A stretch of DNA of 14,887 nt from JBBDWJ01 sp040902925 (GCA_040902925.1 JBBDWJ010000284.1:1-14887), one strand, 5' to 3'. Counted from the stretch's first letter, positions 1 to 7,408 are shown. The notes: generated from the sequence alone by a model not told the origin. A program made the numbers and translations.

Positions 1-1692
1 CTGGTCGCGGCAACTGCCGCCGCGGATGAACCGTGCAAGGGTCCCGCCGACCTGACGCGAGCCGCGGCCGCCGGCGAGGACCGCGCTCACGCCGCTCTCG
101 GCTACTGGTTCGCTCAGCAAGGCAGCAACGCCTGCGCCGTCGCCGCGTTCCGCCAAGCCGTCGCTCGCAATACCTCTTCGGCGGAGTCCCGTTACAACCT
201 CGCGGTGGCGCTCGCCGAGGGCGGCGACTATCAAGCCGCGCAAGCAGAACTAGAAACAGCCGCGCGCCTCGACCCGAACAACGCTCAGATTCAAGCCATG
301 CTGGGCGCCGCGCTGTCTGAGCTCGCGCGCTATCCCGAGGCGGAGCGCGCCTTTCAAACGGCACTTCGTCTCGACCCAGGTTCCGTCTTCGCCCTAAGCG
401 AGCGCGCGGAAATGCAGCGCCGTCAAGGCAAGTCCGCCGAAGCGATCGCGACGCTGACCACGCTGCTGCAACTGGACCCGGCCAACGAGCGGGCCAAGGA
501 ATTGCTAGCGGAGCTGCAGCGTCCCAGCCCTTCGGCTCCAGTGCGTCTCGCGCCTTCGGAGGACGAGCGCCCCGCGCCACCGGAGCCCAGGCGCCCCACG
601 CCATCAGCGGCCGCCCGAGCCGCCGCCGCGCTGCGCGCGGGCGACTTCGCCGCGGCCGAGTCTGCCTATCGCGAATACCTAGCGGGTTCGCCCAGCGACG
701 CCGCCGTCCACTATAACCTCGCCGTCGCGCTAGCCTCGCAAGGCAAGTACGCCGAAGCCGAAGCGTTCATGCGCGAAGCCTCTCGCTTGCGGCCCAACGA
801 TCCAGAGTTCCTCGCCGGCCTCGGCATGACGCTCGCCCGCCAGGGCCGCGTAAAAGAGGCGGTCCCCATCTTTCGAACCGTGGTCGAGCTGCGGCCCGAT
901 TCGGCGGACGCGCACGTCAACCTGGGCGTAGTGCTCGCCGACAGCTCTCTGCCCGCCGAGGCGCTGCGTGAATTCGAGCGCGCTCTCGAAGCGGCCCCAG
1001 TCTCCGCGCCGGCGCGTTTCTACCGCGGCCGCGCGCTCTACGATTTGCGCCGCTACGAGGAAGCCCGCTCGGCGCTGCTCGAAGCCAAACAAGTCGCCGA
1101 AGGGAACCCCGAGGTGCTGCGCTTTCTGGGAATGACGCTCTCCCGCCTCGAGCGTTATGAAGAGGCGGCGGACATGCTGCGGAAATCAGCCGAGTTGGGA
1201 CCCAAAAGCGATGTCGCGCACGAAGAGCTAGGCCGCGCGCTTCTCAATCTGCGCCAAAGAGAGGAAGCCGTCGCAAGCCTCAAGCGAGCCGTCGAGTTGA
1301 ACCCAAAAAACGCGTCAGCCACCGCCACGCTGATCCGCGAGCTGTACCGGGCGAAGTCGGACGACGTGGCTACATATAGCGCCAGGCTCCGCGAGCTGAA
1401 GGAACAAGAAGCCGCAACAATTCGCGCCAAGACGCTATCGAACTTCGCGCTGCAAGCGGCCGAGAACGAAGATTGGCAGCGAGCCGTCACACAACTCCAG
1501 GAAGCCATCGAAGCATGCGCGGAATGCCCCATTCAGGCCCTGCTCCACAAAAATCTGGGACTGATTTTCGCGCAATCCGGCAACGAGCAAAGCGCCGTCC
1601 AACAGTTGCAACGCGCGCGCACTCTGGATCCGGAAGACGAAGACATCGCCTACGCATTGGCTCTGCTCGAGAGAAAGCTAGCCAGCGAATAA
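1..1692 (+). CDS. Tetratricopeptide repeat (TPR) protein, 5' end cut by the window
   Basis: The frame is open from the first base, so the start lies upstream; 563 residues are visible. The first residues (LVAATAAADEPC) read like the end of a signal peptide and suggest an exported protein. TPR-type helical pairs run through nearly the whole chain, with the usual signatures such as YNLAVALA, GKYAEAE, and LRPN or LDP at repeat ends. The two TPR blocks are separated by a Pro/Arg/Glu-rich linker at about residues 175-204. The last repeats carry a CAEC pair (window residues about 507-510) and end in LERKLASE. TPRs are protein-binding scaffolds; no catalytic domain is visible, so the partner is unknown. 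The GTG at 205 is not the likely start, because TPR-like coding continues upstream of it. No terminator is evident after the TAA. Confidence 0.9.
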   Translation: MVAATAAADEPCKGPADLTRAAAAGEDRAHAALGYWFAQQGSNACAVAAFRQAVARNTSSAESRYNLAVALAEGGDYQAAQAELETAARLDPNNAQIQAMLGAALSELARYPEAERAFQTALRLDPGSVFALSERAEMQRRQGKSAEAIATLTTLLQLDPANERAKELLAELQRPSPSAPVRLAPSEDERPAPPEPRRPTPSAAARAAAALRAGDFAAAESAYREYLAGSPSDAAVHYNLAVALASQGKYAEAEAFMREASRLRPNDPEFLAGLGMTLARQGRVKEAVPIFRTVVELRPDSADAHVNLGVVLADSSLPAEALREFERALEAAPVSAPARFYRGRALYDLRRYEEARSALLEAKQVAEGNPEVLRFLGMTLSRLERYEEAADMLRKSAELGPKSDVAHEELGRALLNLRQREEAVASLKRAVELNPKNASATATLIRELYRAKSDDVATYSARLRELKEQEAATIRAKTLSNFALQAAENEDWQRAVTQLQEAIEACAECPIQALLHKNLGLIFAQSGNEQSAVQQLQRARTLDPEDEDIAYALALLERKLASE

Positions 1693-1755
1693 CGCGACTC
1701 AATATCATGTTCGCCATCCTAGTCCCTCCAACTGCCGGACCCCCATTCTTTAATC

Positions 1756-1790
1756 TTGCCTTTTGCCTTTTGCACTTTGCACTTTGCACT
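1756..1790. repeat. Heptanucleotide tandem repeat, five units
   Basis: Five contiguous 7-bp units fill the gap between the TPR gene and the cation transporter: TTGCCTT twice, then TTGCACT three times, followed by a partial GCCTTGA. The tract is pyrimidine-rich on the plus strand and unlike its GC-rich surroundings. It resembles in form the short heptameric tandem repeats scattered between genes in several bacterial phyla (for example the STRR class of cyanobacteria). There is no coding potential and no clear promoter role. Confidence 0.75.
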
Positions 1791-1891
1791 GCCTTGAACT
1801 CTCCAAGCAGTGACGCGGAAACTGGCCCTCTGCCGTTCATGGCTTGACCCCGTAGTCACCATAGAAGGTATCCTGAAACGAGAGTCAAAGA

Positions 1892-2524
1892 TTGAGCGCC
1901 AACTGCTGCCATCACACGCCGGAAAACCAGCTTCGGGACCAGGCCTACCGCCGCGTTCTGTGGTTTGTGCTTGCCATCAACGCCGCCATGTTTCTGGTCG
2001 AGATGATGGCCGGCCTGGCGGCGGCGTCGGTCTCACTGCAGGCCGATGCTCTCGACTTCCTGGCCGATACGGCCAATTACGGAATCAGCCTGTTCGTTGT
2101 CGGCATGGCGCTTCGTTATCGGGCAAGCGCGGCGCTCGCCAAGGGTATGACCATGGCGCTGTTCGGCGTGTGGGTGCTGGCGGCGTGCTTCTGGCACGCT
2201 GTTCATGGAACGTTGCCGGACGCCGTGACCATGGGCGCGGTCGGAGTTGTTGCGCTCATCGCCAATGCGGCCTGTTTCGTTCTGCTTTGGGGATACCGCG
2301 CCGGTGACAGCAACATGCGGTCGGTCTGGCTGTGTTCACGCAATGATGTAATCGGAAATTTTGCGGTGCTGCTGGCCGCCCTGGGCGTATTCGGAACCCG
2401 CTCGGGCTGGCCCGATGTAATCGTGGCGTCCGTCATGGGCGGGCTCGCCCTCCAAGGCGCTTGGCACGTGATCCGGCAGGCGTCCGCGGAGCTCAACGAA
2501 GCGCAAGCAGGAGATCCCGGCTGA
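1892..2524 (+). CDS. Cation diffusion facilitator (CDF) family transporter, short form
   Basis: A 210-residue integral membrane protein with about six hydrophobic segments (about 22-46, 48-74, 84-104, 112-134, 144-168, 173-193). It belongs to the CDF superfamily, which exports divalent metals such as zinc, cobalt or cadmium in exchange for protons. In TM2, D55 and D59 form the DxxxD half of the usual transport site. In TM5 the usual HxxxD reads CSRND, so C148 replaces histidine with D152 retained. The N-terminus holds a CCHH cluster (residues 5-8), a possible metal ligand. The chain ends just after TM6, so the cytoplasmic dimerisation domain of classic CDF proteins is absent. The start must be TTG: an in-frame TGA lies at 1874-1876 and no ATG or GTG follows before 1892. 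GAGAG at 1880-1884 is a plausible ribosome-binding site. The exact metal is not predictable. Confidence 0.88.
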   Translation: MSANCCHHTPENQLRDQAYRRVLWFVLAINAAMFLVEMMAGLAAASVSLQADALDFLADTANYGISLFVVGMALRYRASAALAKGMTMALFGVWVLAACFWHAVHGTLPDAVTMGAVGVVALIANAACFVLLWGYRAGDSNMRSVWLCSRNDVIGNFAVLLAALGVFGTRSGWPDVIVASVMGGLALQGAWHVIRQASAELNEAQAGDPG

Positions 2525-2538
2525 GTGAAGCCACCGCC

Positions 2539-2558
2539 GGGCGCTGGCCCTTTGTCTT
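2539..2558 (+). terminator. Weak candidate terminator between convergent genes
   Basis: GGGC and GCCC (2539-2542, 2547-2550) can form a 4-bp stem with a GCTG loop, followed by TTTGTCTT. It lies just after the cation transporter stop and before the stop of the convergent propeller gene. The stem is short, so this is only a candidate. Confidence 0.3.
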
Positions 2559-2579
2559 CGGCGTCACAGCCCACAAACT

Positions 2580-3986
2580 CTAATCCGGCAACCCGATGGC
2601 ATAGAGCGCGTTTTGCGTTCGAATATACATCTGGCCTTCACTGACTGCCGGGGTGGCGTAGATGTCCGAATCGAATTCATTGATCGCCACGATTTCCCAA
2701 TCGCCGGCAGCACGCAGCACGGCGACCTTGCCATGTTCGCTGGCAATGTATACCTTGCCGTCGACGCCGATCGGTGAAGCGTAGTAGTCGTCGAGCGCGC
2801 CCGTTAAACGCGCCTGCTTGAGCACCTTGCCGGTCTGTGCATCCAGAGTGGTCGCGATGCCGCCGTTTCGGAACAGGAACACCACGTTGTTGTAAACGAG
2901 GGGCGACGGCACGTCCGGCAGCGACTTTTCATGGCGCCAAAGGACGTGCGTGTCGGTCACATCGCCGCTGCCCCCGAGCCTCACCGCCAACAATCCGTTG
3001 CGCGAGGCGCGGCGCGTGCGAAAAAACGTCCACTCCCTCTCGTTCAGAAAGCCATCGCGGTCCAAGTCGATCGCGCGCCACGTTCCGGTGGGCTGCCAGG
3101 GCGGTGGCAGTTCCGCCTGAGAAAGCTTCCCGTCGTGATTGGCATCGGCTGCGGCGGTCACCTCCTCGAAATTGGGCAGCTCTACCTGCTCCCCAGCGTC
3201 GTTCCCCGGTGTCCAGCCGCTGAAGTAGACAATATCACCGGCAATGGTTGGCGCCGATTTTGGCTGGCACGTAAGACCACGAACGAACCAGAGTGGTTCG
3301 CCGTCCACGATGGAATACGCCGTGAGTTGATAGGAGCCAGGAGCGATGACCTGTACGGGCCCGCTGGCCGGCCGGTAAATGATCGGCGTGGAGTACCCGT
3401 TGATGACATGGCGCGGTGTTTTCCAGGCGATCTTGCCGCTATCCGCATCCACCGCGATCATGTACGCGTCGGTGTCCTGGTCAAAAACGAGGATGACTCT
3501 CCCATCCGCATGGACCGGCGATGCAACCACGCCGTGTTGACTGTTAAAGGGCCCGAGCGGCAACTGCCATCGCTGTTTGCCCTCAAAATCGTAAGCGACA
3601 AGGCCGAAGTCAGCGAAGAAGACAAAGACGCTCTTCCCGTCAGTCACCGCCGTGGGCGCCGCGCGATCATTGAGGCGGTGCTGGGCTTCACGCTTGGCCG
3701 CGCGAACGGATCGCCGCCACTGAACCTCCCCGGTGGTGCGGTTCAGGCACATCGTAATCAAATCGTCGCCCTCGGAAGCCGTGAGAAAAATGCGATCCCC
3801 GACGAGAACAGGGGATGACTTCCCTGCAGGCGCCTCGGTCCTCCACAGAACGTTCTTCCGCGGGCCAAACTCGATGGGCACGCGGCCGCAGGAAGCGCAA
3901 AGTCCCGAGCCATCAGAACCGCGGAACTGAGTCCAGTCGGCGCCGAACAGACCGAGAGCGAGCAGCGGAAACAGAAGGATGCGCAT
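2580..3986 (-). CDS. Secreted PQQ-like beta-propeller protein with an inserted EF-hand pair
   Basis: With the start at 3986 the protein has 468 residues. It begins with a signal peptide (MRILLFPLLALGLFGA) and then DWTQFRG, typical of exported PQQ-like proteins in Acidobacteriota and Planctomycetota. Propeller blades are marked by repeats of the type TGEVQW (about 85), EGKQRW (about 135), SGKIAW (about 183), DGEPLW (about 228) and TGKVLK (about 385). Two canonical EF-hand loops lie between blades: D281-N283-D285...E292 and D307-D309-D311...E318, predicted to bind calcium. A CASC pair sits near the mature N-terminus (residues 30-33). Whether it binds PQQ or only uses the fold, as BamB does, cannot be told. 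An alternative start at 4001 adds five residues; the frame is open further, to 4148, but that extension is basic, lacks a signal peptide at its own N-terminus and looks non-coding. The gene is convergent with the cation transporter. Confidence 0.87.
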   Translation of the reverse strand: MRILLFPLLALGLFGADWTQFRGSDGSGLCASCGRVPIEFGPRKNVLWRTEAPAGKSSPVLVGDRIFLTASEGDDLITMCLNRTTGEVQWRRSVRAAKREAQHRLNDRAAPTAVTDGKSVFVFFADFGLVAYDFEGKQRWQLPLGPFNSQHGVVASPVHADGRVILVFDQDTDAYMIAVDADSGKIAWKTPRHVINGYSTPIIYRPASGPVQVIAPGSYQLTAYSIVDGEPLWFVRGLTCQPKSAPTIAGDIVYFSGWTPGNDAGEQVELPNFEEVTAAADANHDGKLSQAELPPPWQPTGTWRAIDLDRDGFLNEREWTFFRTRRASRNGLLAVRLGGSGDVTDTHVLWRHEKSLPDVPSPLVYNNVVFLFRNGGIATTLDAQTGKVLKQARLTGALDDYYASPIGVDGKVYIASEHGKVAVLRAAGDWEIVAINEFDSDIYATPAVSEGQMYIRTQNALYAIGLPD

Positions 3987-4158
3987 TGGCCTGCTATCCA
4001 TCTTAACCCGTCGTCGAGCGCGGAGGACCCTCGCTCCCTCTCCCGACAGGGAAAAACGTCGGCAAAAGCGTGCCGGGCTGACGAAAGGCATCCTGAAAGG
4101 ATCGCTCCTTCTAGTGGAGTGTTGCAGCAACAGGTTGATCATGGACAAAGTTGGGTAG

Positions 4159-4178
4159 GGGCGTAGCGTGCTACGCCC
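4159..4178. repeat. Perfect 9-bp palindromic hairpin (REP-like)
   Basis: GGGCGTAGC (4159-4167) and GCTACGCCC (4170-4178) are exact inverted copies with a 2-bp centre, preceded by GTAG. Palindromes that begin GTAGGGGCG are, from memory, a common type of dispersed intergenic repeat in environmental bacteria. It lies 39 bp beyond the end of the NTF2-like remnant on the minus strand and could stop transcription there, although no U-tract follows on that strand. Confidence 0.6.
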
Positions 4179-4216
4179 GCGGCCCGAGCACGATAAAGGT
4201 TCCTCTGCGACAGTCT

Positions 4217-4399
4217 CTAGTCAGGCTTGACCCTTGTCCAAAGATCGGTGAATTCGATGGTGTCGAAGAACGCTATCCCTTCGACGATCTTGCCGTCACG
4301 CACTCGCATAAACCACGTGTACGTGTTGCGGTAAGGTTTTCCGTCGCGGGCGATCGCCTCGGCGTCAAACAACGCAATGACCAGTTTGCTGCTGGACGC
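4217..4399 (-). pseudogene. C-terminal remnant of an NTF2/SnoaL-like protein
   Basis: Sixty codons end at TAG 4217-4219. They encode the final strands of an NTF2/SnoaL-like fold: ARDGKPYRNTYTWFMRVRD, then GKIVEGIAFFDT, then DLWTRVKPD. Small-molecule isomerase and hydrolase proteins of this family have about 120-150 residues and end in this way. The N-terminal half and start codon are missing. The frame runs straight back into the TGA at 4400-4402 that ends the permease remnant, so the two pieces lie in the same frame and are separated by one stop codon. No function is expected unless it is translated as part of a readthrough product. Confidence 0.65.
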
Positions 4400-4924
4400 T
4401 CAGCCGCCCGGGGTGATCCGCGCAATCCAAAGATCGGCTCCTGGCGGCCACTCGATCCCTGGCGGCATCACACCGATGACGATATGATCACGTCCATCCA
4501 GCAAAAGCGTTCGGCCGATGATCTCGGGCTTCCCGCCCAGCTCGTTTTCCCACAAACTGTGACTAAGAATCATCATCGGCTGAGCGCGAGCCTCAAAATC
4601 TTGCGCGAGAAAAACACGCCCAAGCCACGGAGAACGGTTGATAACGGCAAAGAACTCCGCTGTGACCCGGGCGGCCTGAACATCGGCGAGAGCATCCCCG
4701 TGCTGCAATTGGCCCGTGCTCACTTCATAGGTCGAATCGGCAGGATGATCAAATTCAACCTCACGGTCGCCTGGCGCGTAACAGGAGAGCATTAGGCCCG
4801 CGACGGCTGCGATCGCTGCAAGACTTGCACAGTCCTTCGCGATGCCTATAAAAAGGCGCTCACGAATGCGCCTGCCTCGCCGCATGGCGCGCTGGTCATA
4901 AAGTAGTGGATCTGGAGAATCCAT
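4400..4924 (-). pseudogene. Truncated MacB-like (ADOP-type) permease: one TM helix plus part of the periplasmic core domain
   Basis: The ORF encodes 174 residues. After a basic N-terminus comes one membrane helix (about 33-49) and then a stretch typical of the MacB periplasmic core domain: FFAVINRSPWLGRVFLAQDF (91-110), ILSHSLW (119-125), IIGRTLLLDGRDHIVIGVMP (135-154) and GADLW (162-166). Full ABC permeases of the acidobacterial orphan type continue through three further membrane helices and usually a second copy, for about 800 residues. This one stops five residues beyond GADLWIA. Because the sequence immediately downstream belongs to an unrelated protein family, a deletion remnant is more likely than a short functional gene. 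It starts with ATG and has no internal stop, so it may still be translated as a membrane-anchored periplasmic fragment. Confidence 0.62.
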
Positions 4925-5062
4925 GACTTCATCATAACGGCGGCAGAACAGAAACCACTAGCGTGGGATAGACAGCGGCGTATAGCCAGACCGGGCCAAA
5001 AGGCGGACGGCTCTCGCTGACAGCGCAGTGTTTATCGAATCGCTAACTCCCGCGGGCTGCGC

Positions 5063-5077
5063 TACGATAATGGCAGT
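5063..5077 (+). promoter_or_regulatory. -10 element consistent with a leaderless transcript
   Basis: TACGATAAT (5063-5071) contains GATAAT at 5066-5071, followed by exactly six bases and then the ATG at 5078. Transcription usually starts six to seven bases after the -10 hexamer, which places the first base of the RNA on or next to the start codon. No Shine-Dalgarno sequence is present. No good -35 is seen. Confidence 0.5.
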
Positions 5078-5254
5078 ATGGAACTCCCCTCGCCGTCTTC
5101 GCTCCAGAGGGCCTGGCGCAAACTGAACGATTGGTTTCGGCGCAAGCCGGAGAATCCCGGAGACCCCTACGCCTACGTCGGCGCGCCGACAAAGCCCAGA
5201 CCTCCGCATCTCAGTAGATCCGCGGTTGCGGAACTGCCAGATCCGCGCGAGTAG
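5078..5254 (+). CDS. Small uncharacterised protein, 58 residues
   Basis: ATG 5078 to TAG 5252-5254 encodes 58 residues. The N-terminal part is amphipathic and basic (LQRAWRKLNDWFRRKP, residues 9-24), followed by NPGDPYAYVGAPTKPRPP (27-44) and an end rich in Ala, Pro and acidic residues (SAVAELPDPRE). The YAYV...APxKPRPP block is of a kind I associate with short hypothetical proteins of Acidobacteriota, but I cannot name a family. There is no signal peptide and no membrane segment. A likely leaderless promoter directly precedes the ATG, supporting a real gene. It is too short for most ORF callers. The function is unknown; the basic helix could bind nucleic acid or a membrane surface, which is only a guess. 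Confidence 0.6.
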   Translation: MELPSPSSLQRAWRKLNDWFRRKPENPGDPYAYVGAPTKPRPPHLSRSAVAELPDPRE

Positions 5255-5374
5255 CAGCCTCGCAACCGCATGGCAGAATCGCGCCGATCAAGGCAAATCG
5301 TGACGTTCGAAATGCCTAGTAGTCTGCTGAGAAGCTTCTAGCCCCGTATAAACGCCAATCGAAAACCAATGGCT

Positions 5375-5394
5375 CATCTGCGTGCATCTGTGGC
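5375..5394. repeat. Imperfect 10-bp tandem pair upstream of the acetyltransferase
   Basis: CATCTGCGTG (5375-5384) is followed at once by CATCTGTGGC (5385-5394), 7 of 10 bases identical. It lies 15 bp before the ATG at 5410, in an AT-rich patch with no Shine-Dalgarno sequence. It looks like a dispersed intergenic repeat, but two copies are weak evidence. Confidence 0.35.
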
Positions 5395-5409
5395 TAATTC
5401 TCTTTTTCT

Positions 5410-6120
5410 ATGACAAACGAAACCACACGCAACCACTTGGGACAACCCATCGGCTTCCCTCTATCCGATTGGCAGCCTCGGCCGTTGCCGCCGCAAGCAC
5501 CCATGCACGGCCGGACCTGCCTCCTCGAACCCCTCAGCCCCGAACGCCATGCCAAGGAACTGTACGACGCTTACAGCGAAGACACCGCGGGAAGTCTCTG
5601 GACGTATCTTCCCTATGGTCCATTTGCTTCCCTTGCCGACTTTCAGTCTCACGTGGAGTCATGCAGCCGTGGTGATGATCCGCAGTTTTTTGCCCTGATC
5701 AACGCGGATACCGGAAAGGCGGAAGGCGTCGCCAGCTATCTGCGCATCACACCCGCCGCGGGCGTTATCGAGGTGGGTCATATCAGCTACGCTCCCAGGT
5801 TGCAGAAAACGGCCGCGGCAACCGAAGCCATGTATCGGATGATGTGCCGCGCTTTTGATGAGCTGGGCTACCGTCGTTATGAATGGAAATGCGACGCGCT
5901 CAATGCCCCTTCCCGCAGTGCCGCCTTGCGCCTGGGCTTCACCTTCGAAGGCATCTTCCGCCAAGCCGTCATTTACAAGGGACGCAACCGGGACACGGCC
6001 TGGTATTCGCTTCTGGATACCGAATGGCCGGCGGTCAAACAGGCATTTGAAAATTGGTTATCCCCCGGCAACTTTGACGCCGCTGGCCGGCAGCGCCGGT
6101 CTCTCGCGTCTTTGCGGTAA
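5410..6120 (+). CDS. GNAT family N-acetyltransferase, RimJ/RimL-like
   Basis: A 236-residue GNAT protein expected to transfer an acetyl group from acetyl-CoA to an amine; the substrate is unknown. The N-terminus (NHLGQPIGFPLSDW, residues 8-21) is typical of one widespread subfamily. The core domain spans about 33-205. The beta4 and CoA-loop region reads EVGHISYAPRLQKTAAATEA (121-140), where the usual Q/RxxGxG/A loop is represented by QKTAAA. This is followed by a helix (MYRMMCRAF), then RRYEWKCDALN (155-165) and the conserved SRSAALRLGF (168-177). The end, RNRDTAWYSLLDTEWP (192-207), is also characteristic. It is cytoplasmic with no membrane segment. No Shine-Dalgarno sequence precedes the ATG. 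It converges with the DUF481 gene, with a 21-bp gap. Confidence 0.92.
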   Translation: MTNETTRNHLGQPIGFPLSDWQPRPLPPQAPMHGRTCLLEPLSPERHAKELYDAYSEDTAGSLWTYLPYGPFASLADFQSHVESCSRGDDPQFFALINADTGKAEGVASYLRITPAAGVIEVGHISYAPRLQKTAAATEAMYRMMCRAFDELGYRRYEWKCDALNAPSRSAALRLGFTFEGIFRQAVIYKGRNRDTAWYSLLDTEWPAVKQAFENWLSPGNFDAAGRQRRSLASLR

Positions 6121-6123
6121 GCC

Positions 6124-6138
6124 GCCCGGTGGACGGGC
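6124..6138. terminator. Short GC hairpin between convergent genes
   Basis: GCCCG (6124-6128) and CGGGC (6134-6138) form a 5-bp stem with a GTGGA loop inside the 21-bp gap between the stops at 6120 and 6142. It could end transcription from both sides. No U-tract is present. Confidence 0.3.
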
Positions 6139-6141
6139 CGG

Positions 6142-7215
6142 TCACCTGCTGAACGTGAATCCTAGTCCCGTGGTGTAGAGCAAGTCGTTGTTCTTGCGGC
6201 CAGGCACAGGATTGCTCAAGTACCGGTCGCTGATCGCAACATTCCAAGTCAGCCATTCGGCCACTTTCGTAGTGGCGCCGACGTCGAAGTTGATGCGGTA
6301 CTCGCCGCCACTCGACAGATTGTTGAACATGCGGAACGATTGCACAAGATCCATCCGGCTATTCACCTTATAGCTGAAATGGTTTCCCCAGTAAGCTTCC
6401 GCCGAATTGCGCGTGAAAGCGTCAGCATCTAGCGGGTCGAATGTTTCACGATTCCACGCGGCGCCGCCGACGACCGCAAGTCGTCCAGACTCGGCCGTCC
6501 AGACCTGATAGCCCAAGCCGCCGCCCAACACCACCCGAAGATCGAGCGACTGGAACGCGTCGTATTCATAATCGTTGAAGGCGTTGACGAATACGCGGCT
6601 CGTCAGATTTCGCTCGTAGCCCCAGCCGCCGCGAACCGCTTTTGCCGTTTGCTCGCTGACGCCATCGAACGTCGCCGTCGAACGAATGGAGTTGAAGTAT
6701 CCCGTGGTCCGGCTCGTGTTGGAAACGCGCACAAGGCTGATCGGCGTCGTCAACGTCGAAGTCCCCGCATTTCCCTTCGCGCCGGCGATATTCAGGCTCC
6801 CGGTGATGGTCCAGAGATCGAGCAAACCGGGATCGAGGAGCCGTTCATAAGCGCTCTGTTCCGTGTCGTCGCGCAACGCCACGATCTCGCTGGGAACGGC
6901 GCTCTGAGGCCCTTCGGGAGTAACGACCTGGATGCGCCCATCCTGCGTTTGTAGGGTCCCCTTAACGGTCCGATCGTTCGGCAGCGCTACATTGAGCGGC
7001 TGGTCGGTTGTGATCGTGGCAATGTCGTCCCATGGGAACGTCACGGTCCCGAAGTTCTTGCTCTTCATCGTTACCGTTTCGCCGTCCTTCTTGACGATAT
7101 CTCCGGTGATCCGGTCGCCATCTTTGAGCACAACTTGATCTGCCCAGGCGACGCCCAAAAGCAACCACACCAGCGATGAGAAGAGCGCAGCTTGTCGGAT
7201 TTTGCGATATGACAT
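6142..7215 (-). CDS. DUF481 family outer-membrane beta-barrel protein
   Basis: A 357-residue exported protein. Residues 1-25 form a signal peptide ending AWA, cleaved before DQ. Residues 26-110 hold two short beta repeats of the type VVLKDGDRITGDIVKKDG, then VTFPWDDIATI, common at the front of DUF481 proteins. The DUF481 region (about 135-357) shows alternating strands such as TGSLNIAGAKGN, GWGYERNLTSRVFVNAFNDY, GGGLGYQVW and DLLYTTGLGF, and ends in FTFSR. A terminal aromatic two residues before the end is usual for barrels inserted by the Bam machinery. Relatives include E. coli YdiY; the role is unknown. The ATG at 7215 is forced, because an in-frame TAA lies two codons upstream. No Shine-Dalgarno sequence is present. 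A GATAAC element at 7233-7228 would give a very short leader. Confidence 0.9.
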   Translation of the reverse strand: MSYRKIRQAALFSSLVWLLLGVAWADQVVLKDGDRITGDIVKKDGETVTMKSKNFGTVTFPWDDIATITTDQPLNVALPNDRTVKGTLQTQDGRIQVVTPEGPQSAVPSEIVALRDDTEQSAYERLLDPGLLDLWTITGSLNIAGAKGNAGTSTLTTPISLVRVSNTSRTTGYFNSIRSTATFDGVSEQTAKAVRGGWGYERNLTSRVFVNAFNDYEYDAFQSLDLRVVLGGGLGYQVWTAESGRLAVVGGAAWNRETFDPLDADAFTRNSAEAYWGNHFSYKVNSRMDLVQSFRMFNNLSSGGEYRINFDVGATTKVAEWLTWNVAISDRYLSNPVPGRKNNDLLYTTGLGFTFSR

Positions 7216-7380
7216 GGCTTATACCGTGTTATCTAGGCCTTTAGTTCTTGAGGCACGAACGGGCGAGGTGGCGGGAGATGCAGTGGGACGGTTTCAGCAG
7301 GACAGTCGCATCTCAGATCCACAGGTCGAGCGATGAGGAAAAACTACTCTCGTCCGCAAGCTATTCCTCACCGCACGGGA

Positions 7381-7408
7381 TTGTCCTGCCTTCTGCTCTC
7401 AGTATAGT
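7381..7408 (+). promoter_or_regulatory. Candidate sigma-70-type promoter
   Basis: TTGTCC (7381-7386) and TATAGT (7403-7408) are separated by 16 bp and point towards the DUF3597 gene. The start of transcription would be near 7415, giving a leader of about 285 bases that includes the hairpins listed below. Such matches occur by chance, so confidence is low. Confidence 0.3.

Noticed and set aside
1756..1790. Possible CRISPR array
   Set aside because: The units are 7 bp and contiguous, with no spacers.
2931..3818. 295-codon plus-strand ORF opposite the propeller gene
   Set aside because: It lies wholly antisense to the propeller gene, shows no recognisable domain and is rich in Arg and charged residues as expected of an antisense shadow in GC-rich DNA.
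3987..4148. Upstream extension of the propeller ORF
   Set aside because: The 54 extra residues are basic and low in hydrophobicity, and they precede a clear signal peptide at MRILLFPLL. Only the MDSRP extension to 4001 remains possible.
5330..5339. 10-bp palindrome AGAAGCTTCT
   Set aside because: An isolated short palindrome with no flanking symmetry or promoter; expected by chance at this length.
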